From Numida meleagris (taxonomy: Eukaryota > Chordata > Aves > Galliformes > Numididae), in contig NC_034410.1 of the NCBI RefSeq assembly GCF_002078875.1, positions 75,856,661 through 75,920,660 of the forward strand: 64,000 bases of DNA. Direction: 5' to 3'. The stretch's first letter is position 1; the number at the start of each line of letters is the position of its first letter. The notes under the pieces were generated by a model. It did not search any database. It was not told the DNA's origin and saw only the letters and a program-made list of their open reading frames with translations. Of the stretch, positions 35,520 to 49,200 are shown piece by piece. The position numbers were made by a program, and so were the translations under genes.

Positions 35520-38500
35520 TATTTCATCTGCACTGTGTGCAATCTTGGAGGCAGACCATACTTGTCAACTAGTGACAATGCAAACATGAAACTGTTTCAG
35601 AAGCTGCCATTTTCTTTCAAGTACTCTTTCAAGTGCTGGTAGGCAGAGTAGCTTGTTCCTGATACACAGCAAATCAGAAGGAAATTTTTAGATCTTCAAG
35701 CCCCTGGGTGTGCTTTTATGAACAAAGGGATTTGTGTTCTTCTTTGAGGAAAACTGTCCATAGACCACCCACGTCTTCTGCCACATGGAAGGCAACATGG
35801 TAGGGAGTGCTGGAAAACAAGCAAAGTGATCTCTGTGGTTTACCTCTGTTAATCAGTTCCCTGACACAAGTGGAGGTCATGTCAACCCATAAAACCTTAG
35901 GTTAGGGCAGAGATCTCTCCCTTCTCCTTATTTACATTCTACATACCTCCAAAAAAGTTTCTGTAAACCATTAACAGTAACTCAAATATTCAGTTTGCCT
36001 GATCCATCACAGGTGCTGATCCTAAGATTAGTGACATCATCCATTCATGTGGTCTAAAAATATTAAAGGAAAAACAAAGGTACCCTACAGCTGTTCACTT
36101 CAATAATGGCTGCTCAGCACTGCTGAGATGCTGCTCATCTTTTTTGCAGCCACTAGGGCAGTAGTCAGTAGCCACAAACAAAGGCCAGGCTCAAGAACCC
36201 ACTTTTACTATATTTGAGCCTTGGGGAACTTGTCCCAAGGTGGCCATCCCAAACTCTCAGAAAACCACTAGAGATATTCACATGGCTCTTTTTTTTGTTC
36301 TAAAGTAATGACTTGGTTTTCTGAAGTGATGCTTAGACGGTCAATCCATTTCATTCCCTACCTAAAATGTGCACATCAGAAAATGAAAGAAGACAAGCAC
36401 CTTTCTTCTCCTTTCCCTCTCTGTCCTCCATGCCCTCATCTGCTGAAGCATTTAGTTCTAGAGAGTCATCGAAGAGCTGAAAATCAAAATCCACTAATTC
36501 TAGCCTGTAAATTCAATGCAAATAGCCATCGGTATTTTGTTCCTATGATCTTTCTCTGTTAAAGAAGGCTAAGGCTATGACACAATATTTTCATTTAAGG
36601 ATTGGTGTGCACTTTCCTGTACAGACTATTTCATTTTGTCAGACTAGCCTTCCATGTCCAACACTGGAGTAGTAAATGTTGCAGAGCAGCAAAAACTCTG
36701 CACGCAATTTTTTCAGGCAAGTGCCTTGTGAGCCTTCAGAGTAGCAAGAGTTGGCTCTGGTGGCACTGCTGTACACAAACTGCATCTCCTGTGGCAGTCC
36801 TGCACATTGGGCAGCACTGGGAAGGATTTTCAGTTTCTGTGACTAGGAAACAGTGGGATGTTTTTCTCTGCTCGAGTGGGCGGAGCTACTCTAGTAGGCT
36901 TACACTAACATAACCAAAGATGTTGGGGATTCTGGGCATCCTTCACCTTGCAGACTTTCCGAGATGGATCTGTGTCTTTTCTGGCCAAGTGTGACTTGCC
37001 TGCAGAACTGAACAGAATAGATGTTTAGAGTCCTGTTTGTGAGGACCTCATTACTCAAATCAAGGCAGTGTTTTATGCAGGACATGTGTAAAGCTTTCTG
37101 TGTGTAATGGGATATTATCCAGGGAGACTGAAGGGAACTGCTAGAGTGTTTTTCTGCTTCAAGGTTTCTTTGGTGTTCACCTCAACTAAAAGCACCGGTT
37201 GCTTTTAAGGCTTGTTTATTTTTGTATTTTCTCCACAATTAATTAATTACTTTAGTGACAGATTTCCAGTTATTCTGACAATGCCTTTGGATAAGATTGA
37301 ACTTCTTTGATCAACAGGAATCCTGGGAGGTGTTAGAATCCATCTACTGTAGCAGTGGCACTTGGGGATACTCCAGTACACAAAAAGATAACAAGAAGTT
37401 GCAAAAGGTACTGTCTAGCAATGACACAGCACAAAGCAGCTCAGTAAAAAGATGAAGGCCTTTAAATCAAAACTGTTTATGTGTACGCAGAACTAAAGTG
37501 AGTCTCAGTAATTTGTGTTTATTTCTTTATTCTTACTAGATTAATGATGCTCTGGAAAGGAGCAAGTAGGAAAAATTGGAGGTTATTTCATAGTAATAAA
37601 AATATTTCAAGATATTTATGTAGTACAACTTGCTTTGATACCTAGGTTAATACATACTTGTCAGAAATAAAAGTTAGATTTTTTTTTTTCCAAAGGCAAA
37701 ACAGAACGTGGAGAAACTCTTGACTGTAGCTGTTAAATTCTTTCCTAGGTACTTCTTCTGAGTGGTACATGACTTGCATGTCAAGTTAAAACAGTTTTGC
37801 TGCCTGTTTCTTTTTTTTTTTTTAACCGTTCCACTTCAGTACATTCGGAAAGTTTTATTTTGAAATGGCAGTGCATTCAAGCAATGATGCCAAATTACAG
37901 GAATGTTACAGTTAATGCAGGACATTTAGTTGACTTTAATTTGTTCAGCTTTGTGAAAGCAGTGTTCTAGCAGTTAAAGAGTTGTTCAGGGATATGTGTC
38001 CTGAATTCTTCTGTGAAAAATTCTACAAAATCAGAAGAGCTGTTAGGACACCCAAATGACTCATAGAAGTAGTAGTTTACTGTCAAGAATGATGGATATG
38101 CAGGGTAAAGTCTTTCTGACAGGTTCTTTTTCAGAGACAAAACCACCCCAGCACTCCATCTTCTGTTTTATCACAACCTACCACCCCATCTTAGCTTTTG
38201 TAAGTTCCTGAAGCAGAAGGCACTAAGCCAAAAATGTGGCAGTTGGTTTGAAAACCTTGCATCAGGAGAGGATCTCAATGTTCCTGAAGTTATCTTGCCA
38301 TTAGGAGATGCGTGTTGTAGGAGGCTGTGACAAGACCTTGAGTGAAATGAATAGACCTAGTCTTGTAGCTCCCAAAAAGACCAAAAAGTCTTTTAAGTGC
38401 AGAATAAGGGGGAAAAATATCTTTGAAATACAGAAAACTCCAAGTGGCTAGGAAGAAAGCAGAATAGAAGTGAAAGTGTTTCCCACTGTGTCCTGGTACA

Positions 38501-38559
38501 GTGAGTGAGCCTGTCGTGGCTTGCTTTATGCCAGCTCTGTGGCTCTGACTTGTCAGAGC
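35520..38559. other. Intron stretch with no recognised element
   Basis: Single-copy sequence. Poly-T runs at 37681-37690 and 37811-37823 are the only simple repeats noticed. Confidence 0.55.
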
Positions 38560-38890
38560 TCTGAGCACGTGTCACCCTGAGCATGCTGCCTTTCCCCTCC
38601 ATCCACCCTGGTGGCCTGGCTGCTCAGTCATCCCTCTGGCTCCTCCTCTTTCCCCCTTGCCTTGTGTCCTGCCATGACCACCTGCCCCACCAGCTGATCC
38701 TTCAGTACCAGCTTCTGGCATGGGGCCCAAGCATCCTACTGGGGTGGCATGGCCTCAGGCCCTCAGCTCACTGAGGGAGCTCAGCATGCCTCTATGGGCT
38801 TTGGCCTCACAAAGGTGTCTGGTGGCAGCTTCCCCCAGTGGCCTCTGAATTACTTGGCGTGGAGCTGCCTGGTGCTTTCCAGCAAACTGC
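38560..38890. other. GC-rich block, unassigned
   Basis: About 330 bases with many CCTGG, GGCCTC and CAGC words, much GC-richer than the flanks. No CpG island character, no recognised repeat or domain. Confidence 0.4.
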
Positions 38891-39769
38891 TAAATCACGG
38901 TTCAGTCTGAGGCAAAACAAAGCTGCCCTTGACTTCAGGAATAACAAGTGACAGCCTTAATTATTCTTGGATTTAGAGGCCTACTGTTAGCACTAGACAA
39001 TCAAAAAGGAGAGCCCTTTAATACTACTACTTGGTATGGGTTTGCTGGTAACTGGCACTTTATAATGATTCTGTTCGTTTGAGCAAGCTACTCTCATTTT
39101 GGGGTACTTTCACTTTGCTTCTCTGAAGACGGTAAACAGGGAGGGAATTTGTTCATTCTGAGCAGAACAGAGGATTTAAAGAGGTTTTCCTCAGCAGCAC
39201 AGAGCAGCTCAGACAGCTCTTCCAAGCACATATCCTCTTCATGGTGTTGTATGGCATCTGCTAGTAAGCAACAGCACAGCAACAAAAGCTTTCTAGTCCA
39301 GGCAAACAAGAAAAGGTACCTTGTGATATGTGTTTGCTTGAGTGACTCTTCTGAGTATATCACTGGGCAGAAGAAGTTTGAATGGCTGTAAAGGCTGTGA
39401 TATTTTTCACTGAAAAGCTGTCACTGAGATTACATTTTGAATCTTTCGTGCTTTTTTGCAAGTTGAATTTGTCAAAAGCTTACTTCAGTAAACATTCGGT
39501 TGAAATACTTAAAACCGCATATCCATCTAGTTCACCTAAGGTTGCTTTTTCCTGTTTATTTACAGTTTGCCTGTGAGCAGTGACTGTTGTGTCCCCATTT
39601 TGTCTAAATATTTTCCAGTTGTTAACTCTTCAATGTTTCTTAACTTGAGGAGTCCCTTCCCAAATGTTTGGAAAGCAGAACTTAATAGAAACTGCTTATA
39701 AGGTGTTTTTGAGTTCTGATGCAGAATACTCTTTTTTAGATACAAATAACACAATAACACTATTTAATT

Positions 39770-40240
39770 CTCAGCTGCAAAACACTATTTTTGAATGTAG
39801 TCACCACCATTAGCTATACATTTTCACCAGTGATGAACAAAACTCTGCATGCCACGCTTGTTAAAATCTGTACCAGCGAAGGTGATCCACTGTTTCACAG
39901 CTGCTATGATGACATTCTTGCTGAAACGTACCACCCACTGTCACACTGGGTTCGTATCAACTGTTTGGTTTCCATAAACATCAGCAGGCACTGATGAATG
40001 TCAATGGGTGCCATTTTTTTCCGCATGGAGGAATTCAGTGATGCATCTTTGCTTCATATGCACTCCCCTGTCAGACGCCATTTTGTCAGACTGCCCCTCT
40101 GTTGCCATCTGTCACATGGCGACAAAATGTAACGGAATATTGGTGGGAAGGTTCAACCTCTACTGCCGTACCACCAACGTCCACCTCTAATGTTGTGGAC
40201 CAACACCATAAAGCATTAGTTTTAGAACAGGCCTAGTATA
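39770..40240 (-). mobile_element. Internally deleted mariner (MITE-like) copy
   Basis: On the minus strand the right part gives the transposase 5' end and N-terminal region, with frameshifts. It runs directly, at about 39922, into the C-terminal end, where KRGMQ and then KCIANGGDY are readable at about 39800-39875. All the catalytic core between them is gone. The right terminus (TACTAGGCCTGTTCTAAAAC on the minus strand, next to TA) matches the terminal repeat of the 6.0-kb copy; the left terminus is degraded. Such both-ends-only derivatives can be moved in trans by a related transposase. Confidence 0.82.
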
Positions 40241-41164
40241 TTCTGAACAATAAACCTATTTAGCTACTTACAATAGCTCTTTCGGTTTGAGATTTAAAGA
40301 AAACACTTTTTTTTTTTTCCTCAACTCCTAATAAAATATATTGTGATTTCTGCCAGTGCTATTTAAACTGTAGAATTTCCAGAGCAGCATGTGTTGCCAT
40401 CACCCAAATAAATAAATGAAAACAGTGGCATGGGCTTCATTTTTCATAAAGAGATGAGTCAAATGAACTCTGTAAGTGCAGAAGAATGTACAAAGAAATG
40501 GGAACAAAAACAAGTAGAAAACTGTAGAGGTCTATCTGAAAAGATATCTTTGAAACCAAGAGTGTTTTTCTGTGCTGAAATCAGACATTCTGTGTGTAAA
40601 ATCTTGAACAAAAGAGTAGATTATAAGAAAAGAGTAAAAATCAATGACTGCTTTTCACATTCAGTGTACAATGCCATGCTAAAGATAAGATAATGTCAGT
40701 ATGTTTAAAAACAAATGAATAAACATGGAAGAGGAAGGATTTCGTTACTCTTACTGAGTTGAAGGGAATTCCCATATAGCTACATAGTTGAAACCAGCCT
40801 AGAAGTGATGCGTTGAAAGAGGGTTTTGTGTTTGCTTTTGTTTTGCTGTTGCTGCTCTTTCTTTTTTTTTTTTTAATCATCTGTTTCACATAGTGTAAGA
40901 AATAATTTTCCACTGCAAACAATTGTACTTCCCCATTGTAATTCCACATTGTACTTATCGCTTGTGAAGCCTTTGGTGTTTGAACTTCATAACTTTCACC
41001 CAATTTTTTCTCCTTGCTCTGCTCTATTAACAAAGCAGGTCTTTTTCAAATAAAGGCCAAGTTGGCTTCTATGCTTACTGCATCCTCTGGCAGAGATTAA
41101 AGTCCGTTGGTAAATATTTATTGATTTGTTTTTACCTTATTCATGAAATTTGGAAAGGTGCAAC

Positions 41165-41692
41165 TGTCAACGGTTTATGGGCGTTCGGCCCGGTTCCGTG
41201 ACGAAGGGTACGGGGGATCCACGGGCCCACACCCCAGGAAAAGGGAAAAGGGAAAAAGGGTAAGGAGATGGCCCTGAGAGCAAAGAACAGCGGCAACAAT
41301 CTGAGGAGAAACAAATTAATTTACTAAATAAGATATCGGAATGCAAAGCAACATACTATAATACAATATAATTACAATTTAAGCTGATAAATCCAATACA
41401 GAGAGAGAATGTCCCAAAATCAAGGTAGGCCTTACTCTACTACCGACGATAAGACGGCTGGAGAGCGAGGTGCTGCCAAGACGAGAGACGGGCGGAAAAA
41501 GGGACGAGGTCTCGTGATCTGCAAGTTTTTATACTGTGAGCTTTTATCTTTTCCCTCTGGCTGGAAAATGGTAACAGAGGAGAAAAGTACCGTGGGGAAT
41601 GTAGTAGTCCTTCTCTTCTGAGAACCAGGTACATTCACTACATGATGTTATGATGTGGAGTACCAATAACCGAAAATCACAAAACCATGACA
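41165..41692 (-). mobile_element. Solo LTR of an endogenous retrovirus, copy 2
   Basis: A 528-bp block with TGTCA...TGACA ends, matching copy 1 at 13393-13921 along its whole length. By eye there are about 14 substitutions and two small length differences. A 5-bp GCAAC duplication flanks it. The minus strand is taken as sense from the TATAAAAA box at 41526-41533. No viral genes remain. The 5-bp duplication is the size usual for class III (ERVL-like) elements. Confidence 0.92.
41526..41533 (-). promoter_or_regulatory. TATA box in solo LTR copy 2
   Basis: TTTTTATA on the + strand, TATAAAAA on the minus strand, at the same place as in copy 1. Possible promoter antisense to CTNND2. Confidence 0.6.
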
Positions 41693-41697
41693 GCAAC

Positions 41698-43013
41698 AAA
41701 CTTGTTTTATGCTGTTTTTCTTTGAACAAATTATTATTCTGGACAATATGATGATTGTTAACACTGTGTTAGGTTGGAGACTCCCTTAAAGGTTGGAGAT
41801 CTTATAGTCCAGTATGGAAATAAAAGCCAAATATGATTCGTAGCACAATACAAAGGAAGAAAGATGTTTCACCAAGAATTTACATTATAGAGTTAAGGCA
41901 TTTGTACTTGCTGTTTTTCTTGCAACAATTTTTATCTTCACCTCCCTTACATACCCTGTATAACTTGATTGAAAAGAGTGTTGTGTTTATTTGGGAAACT
42001 GTGGACATCTGATAATGCTGTTCCTTACGAAATGCACATGTTAGATGCTTTACACTTCAGTGACAAAATCTGCAGCTAGTAATATTGTCAAGGAGTGGCC
42101 ATATGATACCCGTGGTGTATGAGGTCTAGTCTATATTGCATATGTCAAAGCAGGGTCAAAGCTATTCATAAACACTCTCCACATACCGTAGATACAAAGC
42201 TCTTGGGAAACATTAGATTCTTTTGAGTAACCGTCTATTCTAAATACACTCTAAATAAAATCAATGAGAATCATCAGCTTAGCCTGGAACTCTGAACTGT
42301 CTTACAGGGGCAAAAGCATCAGTGCTTACAAACGTCATAAAAAAAGAAGGAGATGCCTATTAAAAGAAACCAATTTGCAAGGATTTTGGCACCCTACAAA
42401 AATAGTTCAGAAAGGGTGACTTACTGTTTTTAATTCTAGTGCTGTACCAGTCTACCAAGTCAGCAGAAGTTAAGGGAGGTTGTAATGCATAATATTTGCA
42501 ACATTTCATCCTTACAAAGAGTGAAGATTTTTTTTTAATTAGATTTGCTTGTGTTTGACCTACCACAGGTGACCATCATATATGTTGATACATCTTAGTC
42601 TCTACAGTAGGACCAGACATACATATGCAGAAAAAAAAATGGAAATTTTAGATTAAGAGATGAGCATGCAAAATTATAAGGAAAAACTGATAGAAATTGC
42701 TCAGCTGATGCAGAATTTTAGTCAAAAATTACTTCTTATTTATTTATTTTTTTAATTTACTGTGCCTTTAAGCCTATGTGAATATCCAGTACTTTGCCAG
42801 TAGTAATTGTTGTCAGTTTGGACATTAAGAAAGTAGACTTGACTGAAAGACAGATTGACTGATGACAAGGTATGCAATTATGCATGCTGTAGATTATGCA
42901 TATTACTTTTAATAATTTAATGGCCTCAGAGAATGAAAGGTGTATATTAATATGCCTGGTTCAAGAGAACAAATGTTGGAAGAGTAGCTTATTTCTGTAT
43001 TTCAAGTTTGAAC
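41698..43013. other. Intron stretch; possible homeobox/POU motif cluster
   Basis: AT-rich single-copy sequence. The only point noted is a cluster of TATGCAAT and two TTATGCAT words at 42871-42902. Confidence 0.5.
42871..42905. promoter_or_regulatory. Cluster of POU/octamer-like words
   Basis: TATGCAATTATGCATGC and ATTATGCATATTA lie within 35 bases, giving three ATGCA(A/T)-type sites. They resemble POU-domain half-sites. In AT-rich DNA this may be chance. Confidence 0.25.
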
Positions 43014-43262
43014 AAATCACAGAACTGTAAGGATTGGAAGGGACCTCTGAAGATCATTGAGTCCAACGCCCTACTAAAGCAGGTACCCTACAGGTAGGCG
43101 TTCAGACAGGCCTTGAATATCTCTAGAGAAGGAGACTCCTCGACCTCTGTGGGCAGCCTGTTCCAGTGCTCCATCACTCTGACTGTGAAGTTCTTCTTTG
43201 GATTAGTATGGAACTTCCTGTGTTCCAGTATCTGCCCATTGCCCCTTGTTCTATTGCTGAAC
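43014..43262 (-). mobile_element. CR1 LINE 3' fragment
   Basis: Minus-strand CR1: the 3' end (GGAAGGGACCTCTGAAGATC at 43037-43056), then the conserved GGGCAGCCTGTTCCAGTGCT block at 43151-43170 and a CCCCTTGTTCTATTGCTG block at 43241-43258. About 250 bases remain. It belongs to a different CR1 subgroup from the 20.1-kb copy, judged by its 3' end. Confidence 0.9.
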
Positions 43263-46200
43263 ATAATTATAATATTTATTGATGAGTCCTCCAATTATTT
43301 ACTGGACAGTGGCAGAAGGAAAGCTGAGAATGGCTACATTGTAACAGGATAAAAATAGAAAATGGTACTTCAATTCTTTCATCATGACACTGATATGGTA
43401 AAATGAATATGGTTAGCTTCCAAAGTCCCACCACATGAGATGTGGTGCTTCAGCAAAGGAAAAAGGACAGAAAAGTAGGAATGAATATGTATGGAGAATG
43501 CCTTTGGTTTTGACAAACTTCTCTTCCTGTAAAGAATAACTGTGTTCATTTTACTTTTGCAACAAGTGACTGGCAAGAACAAAAATGCAACAAAAGGATG
43601 TGAATTTGAACCTTCTTCAGTAGTTCAGGGAAAGAATAGCAAGGCCCCAATTCAGGCTGCTAATAGCACTTGTTTTAAGCTAAGCATAACTTCAAATGCC
43701 ATTTCTGCATCAGAATTTGCCTGGTTTAACCCAGCAATTACAATCAAAGAAAATAAACTTTGAAACTCTTTCAATCATCACTCCTCAGGCTACTGCTGAT
43801 AAGTCAAAATCATGGTCCTCAGCCCACATGCCTCCAAGGAAAAAGCCAATTTATTTGCTAGTACTGACTTCCAGAACTGTCATGGGTTTAAGGATGAGAA
43901 TTTCTTAATCAATTTTTTGAGATAATAAATCTCTTTCTGACTGTGGGCTCTCAAGAGAGGGGCAGTGTGAAGTGTGAGTGTGAACTTAAATAGGAGCAAT
44001 GGGTTTATATTGATGAGAAAATGAAAACCATACATATCTGAGAAAATTAGCTGTAATAACCTTCAGGAAGGAGTGTTTGACTTCAGTTTGTCATTATTCT
44101 CTGTACACAGATGTTCCACTGCATTGAGCAATATTTAGTTTTTGTGATGATATTTACTATACAATCCCATTTTGTGTTTTTGCTACCTCTTAAATGATGT
44201 CATTAATGGTTGACATTACAAAGCCCAGTCATGTTTCAGTAGGCACTCTGCTTGTCAAGGTGACAAATCAGTCACTGAAAATTACATGGAAATCTGTGGA
44301 TTTCACTGAAGTTATGGCTGTGTTCACTGACAGCAGTGAATTTGGGACACTGTTCAAAACACTGAAATATCGACATTAAATGCATCGATGGCAACTGGGT
44401 CTATAGTCTTCAAGTAAATTCATCTGACAGGGGCTTATCTTGACCTCCTTAGAAACCCCATTCTGGATGAGTTAATCAAAACTTCATCACTGATGTAAGT
44501 GTGCTCAGCATAAAACCTCAGACAGGCAGGAATTTATTTGAAAAACACACCTTGCAGCATAGCACTGATGTTCTTCCTTTTGAGGATCTGAAGGGCAACC
44601 TACCAGTAGCATACAAAATTGGTTGTCCACTGTGGACTCTCATCCTATCTCAAAATTTTAAGGGCTGTGAAAAGCACACGAGGAAAGTGGTTGAAGCTGT
44701 TTATTGTCCTGTTACTTCATTACTTTTTCCCCTCCTTTGTTTTGCCAGTACTTCAGTACATGTTCTGCTCTTGTTCTAGAAGACCTAAATGAGTGAAATG
44801 AGTAAACAGTACATGTTTATTTTATATCTCAGTAGAGAATCTGAAATACTGAAGTATTTTTTCAGGGAATAGAGGATTATATAGTGACAGGAAAAGTGAC
44901 AAAAAATTTCAAGCAATTTTGAATTCTTAGAAACTTAAATTGATGTTTGTCTGAGAATCTCCTTCCACACATCTAATACTGGATGTGCTGAATGGAAGCA
45001 AGCTGAAACTGTCTTAATCAAGACTACTGTTAAGAACTACTTGGGAAACTTCATTTACTTGCTTTTTGATGGTTCCAAAATGTGTGCAATTCCTTTCTCT
45101 GTACGTGATTTCATATTTCAAACTGCATGTATTCACTGAAATTTGTTCCTTGTTTCCTAATAAAATTCTGGTTTGTACACAGCTGCTGTGCTGCAGGGCA
45201 CACAAAAAAGCAGAGTGCACACTAGTTGATTTATTCTATCTATTAAAGTCAGAATTTTAAACCAGTCTAAAAATGTGATTTAATAGCAGTTGTTACTTTC
45301 CCAAATGTCAAATTTTATCTTGTTCTGTCAGTGTACTTAGTTAGCACCCATGTACAAGACTTGCATTTGAATGCAAAAATACGTGCTACTTCAGTCTTAA
45401 GATTGACTACCTGAAATTGCTTTTAAAAATATAAATGATCCAGTCCAGATTGTTTCACTCCCTTCAGACTTGGTAATAATTCTTCATAGAGGTCAAAGGG
45501 AGGAACCTGAATTAGTTCAAAAATCTTCTTCAGCATAGAGACCAATACTATTAAAACCTGCTAGTTACCAAAATGATGGAGACAGAGGCTTTCCTGTCTA
45601 GAGCTATGCATAACGTTTGTTGCATTTCAAGCCAGATAATCACACATGAATAATTACACCTATATTGTACTACAGACACAAGACACTGACAGCAAACATT
45701 GAGACTTATCTGGTTGCATTTTTGAAATATTTCAAATGTTGCACTTTTCCCAGGACAAGAAGATATCGCTGTAGCAGTCACTCAGATTGAGTTTACGTGA
45801 TGTTTCATGTGTTGTGAATAGTGTACCTTGCAGATAAAAACTTATGATATTTACAGTAATGTGCACTATGCTGTGGACGTTGCCTGTCAGTTCTATTTAA
45901 CATCAGTCTAGAGGGATGCAAAAGCTAGCAACAGAAAAAAATCTGCGATATTACTAAATTAAACAAAAATTAAGTGCAGTGCTGATAGAGAGCAATGAAC
46001 AATAGATAAGATAGCAGGACAAATATCTACAGGGTGGGGGGCCCAGGATAGGATGAGGAAAATTGCTTGAAGCATCTGAGTTTGCTTCACTGATTTCAAA
46101 AACTGGAATGAACATAGCAATTTAACTTCAGTTTCGCTATTCCAAATCTATCCATCAGCATGAGCCTGGGTGAATACCTGTGGTTTTTTTTCTTTTGATA

Positions 46201-49200
46201 CGTGGGATGATCTGGATGAAATGTTTTGCATTACACCAGTAAGATATCTGTCTAATAATTGCTGGGAAGTTGTAGATGTGTACAGAGACTTAGTTTATTA
46301 CTTCGTTAGGGGTGTTGCTAAGAGAGCACAGAGCCGGATAAGTGCTTTTCTGAATTGTCCTAAAAGACATGAGCATAATTCATACTTCACTCAAACATGT
46401 GTGCATACAAATTGTGTACACACCTGCTGCTGTGTTTTGTGCCTAAATGAAAGGGAAATATAGAGGAAGCATGAAAAATATGGAGAATAGGAAAAGATGA
46501 TGTCCAATAGGAAATAGAGATATAAAAATATGTGAAAAAAGTGCAGTTTATATGAACAGGAACCAATTTTGGAGATACAAAATGCATTAAGTAAATGAAG
46601 AAAATTTAAATGAATGAAGAACTTAACTTTCCAATTACAATTTTCTAAGAAATTAGTATATAGTTAGCAACTGCTAAAATGTACTTTTATCCACTCTTGA
46701 AGGACACACTTTTGTTTCAAAATTACTTACCCTAAATGGATATTACCAAGTTTTCTGTTTAGCTACAGGTTTGTGTAATGACACTTTCTTAGTGCTTTAT
46801 GTATTGTGTTCATTTACAGAGTAGGTAATATTGGGGCAAGTTCTATTCTGTAATAAAATAATGCATTCTGATTTATGCCTGTATTTTCGTAGACATCTTG
46901 CCAAAGTTTCTGCAGTTTCACAGATTACACCCAGCTGTTCATTTTCATTATAGTCTAGTCTCTTCAGGTATATTCTTTCAACAGTGAATTATTTTCACTT
47001 TTTATATCTTTGGTGTAAAAGCAAAGCATGAGTGTAAGTGACAGTTACATATGACTTGTCAGTATAACTGACATTCAGTATGACTGTGTAACGGAATTGT
47101 AAATAAGTTGACCGTGTGGAAGGCTTTTCTGCTCTTGATGTTTTCCATGCAAGCTTCTCCAAGAATTTTCTGTTGTACTTTTGAAATAGCTGCTGTAAAA
47201 TACACATGCTACAAGGTGCTGGTGCTCATTTAAATACAAATCTTTTGGTGAAGTTGTGTGTTGTTTATGTCAGCATGAAATTTAGATAAATGCCTTTATC
47301 CACTATGCCTTAACAAATCCATCAAAAGGCATGCTGCCTTGTTAATCAAATTGAGATATACTTTAGCAGGGATGGATTACGTTCTGTAGTCACACAGCAT
47401 AAGAACTTGTCGTCTTCAAAGTGAGTGATTATTGTTTAACTCAGGATGTACACAACTATGAACACAGACTTAAGAAGTAATATAGACTCAGCGTACGTTC
47501 TTGAAAATATCTCATAATGAAATGCTTAATTACCATATAACCCTGTGAAAATCCCTTGTGCTTGCTAAATCTTTTTCATATCAGTTTAGCTTCTCAGAAG
47601 ATTTGTCACTCTATTAAAGCACATTCGTAGTAAGAAAGTAGTATTCTAATGTTTATACATGAGAAATTAAAGGCAAATATGCAGTGCATACTTTGCTTAC
47701 AGTATTTTAGTCTTTTTGTGCATGTTTTTCTATCAGGATGTCATATGTTTGTTGTATTTTATTTATTTTGAAAAAGGATTTTTAGACAAATGATGTGTAT
47801 ATGTAAAAAACTAAACAAAGGTAGATAACCATATAAAAGTTTGACCAATCTAACCTATTGTTATCATTAAGAATTAGTTAATTTAACAAATGAATGCTCA
47901 TTGCTGCAGTTTTCCATGCACCTTAGCCAGCTGAGGGTAGAAAAAGGAGGAAAAGAAAGGATGGAGGAAATTAATTTCCACATTGTGAATATCTACTGAC
48001 AAAACTCTTTAGTGATCTCTGATACTGACAGGATGTCAGATGGAATGCAAATAAATCTTACAATCCTATGACCCAGGAGGTTGGAACATAGACTAAAATA
48101 CTCTATCAAAAGATTAATGTAACATCTAATACTGTGTAATTACTCACCTATATCAATTGGTGCCATACTACTACTTGATCTTTACTGAAGAAATACATCC
48201 CCAAACTGTCTGTAGTGAGCCTAGAGAAAGCTAATGCTGGCATCTATGATTTGTATTTGTCAATGTTGCATCTGCAACAAGTCAAGACACTGAACCCTTG
48301 TTAAAAATGCAAATGCATTCTTATCTTTTCCAAACACTTGATAGTGGATGAGCTGTGATAAGACTGGCTCTGTGCTACGCAGTGCATAAATCTGCAAGCT
48401 GTGTCATTGTGAGATGGTTGTTGTAGGATCGTTTAGGCTGATGCAAGCGGTAATGCAATTCCCTAAACCTGGACCTCTATTAAGCTGTGTGTGCTCTCTC
48501 ATCAGAACTGTCTACGTCTTTCGTGTATTGATAAACATAATTTCATTCACTGAAATTGTTTCTGAGCTGGGTGTTATCCCAAGGTCAACTGGTGTTGAAT
48601 AAACAACAGAAGCACCCCACATGATCCGGAATGATTAAATAGTAAAGGGTGCAGTTACTATTCATGAATTTCGTAAGAGAAATGGTTTATTAGAAATTGA
48701 GATGAAAGCGGTTTTTAAGGAAAACTGTTTCTTTATAGTTCTACTATAGACAATTATTTATATGACCCTTTAGAGTTTAACAAACTACTGAGTATTTATG
48801 TGATTACAATTCTTCCTAAATATATGCAAGACGTCTTACCTCCTGGCACAGTGTAGGATGATATAAATGAGGGTCTATTATGAGGTCTTTTCTCGACCTA
48901 AGTTAGTGCCTAATAATGCTACAAACACAGCATTAGCTGCATCTCAGAAAGCGTATCGGTCTGAAGATTTTTTTAAGCCCTTCTCGTTAACAATTATTTC
49001 AGGTTTTTATTTCTCCATTGCTTTCATGGCCAGTCTGTTGATAGATCTCAACTGCTGAACAGACATTGTTCAACTATTCCTTCTAGACTAAATGTGTAAA
49101 TCTGTTATTTGCTGTGTTTTATTTATTTAATTACATACTGTTTTCCGTCTCATATTTCACCTAATATTGCCTTGACAGAACAATCTCTTTTACAGAAATG

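Larger units (their letters stand above)
41160..41697. repeat. 5-bp target-site duplication flanking solo LTR copy 2
   Basis: GCAAC occurs at 41160-41164 directly before the LTR and at 41693-41697 directly after it. This marks the insertion and fixes the element ends. Confidence 0.88.

Noticed and set aside
13393..41692. The two LTRs as the two ends of one provirus
   Set aside because: The 27 kb between them is ordinary intron with older repeats and no retroviral genes, and copy 2 has its own target-site duplication.
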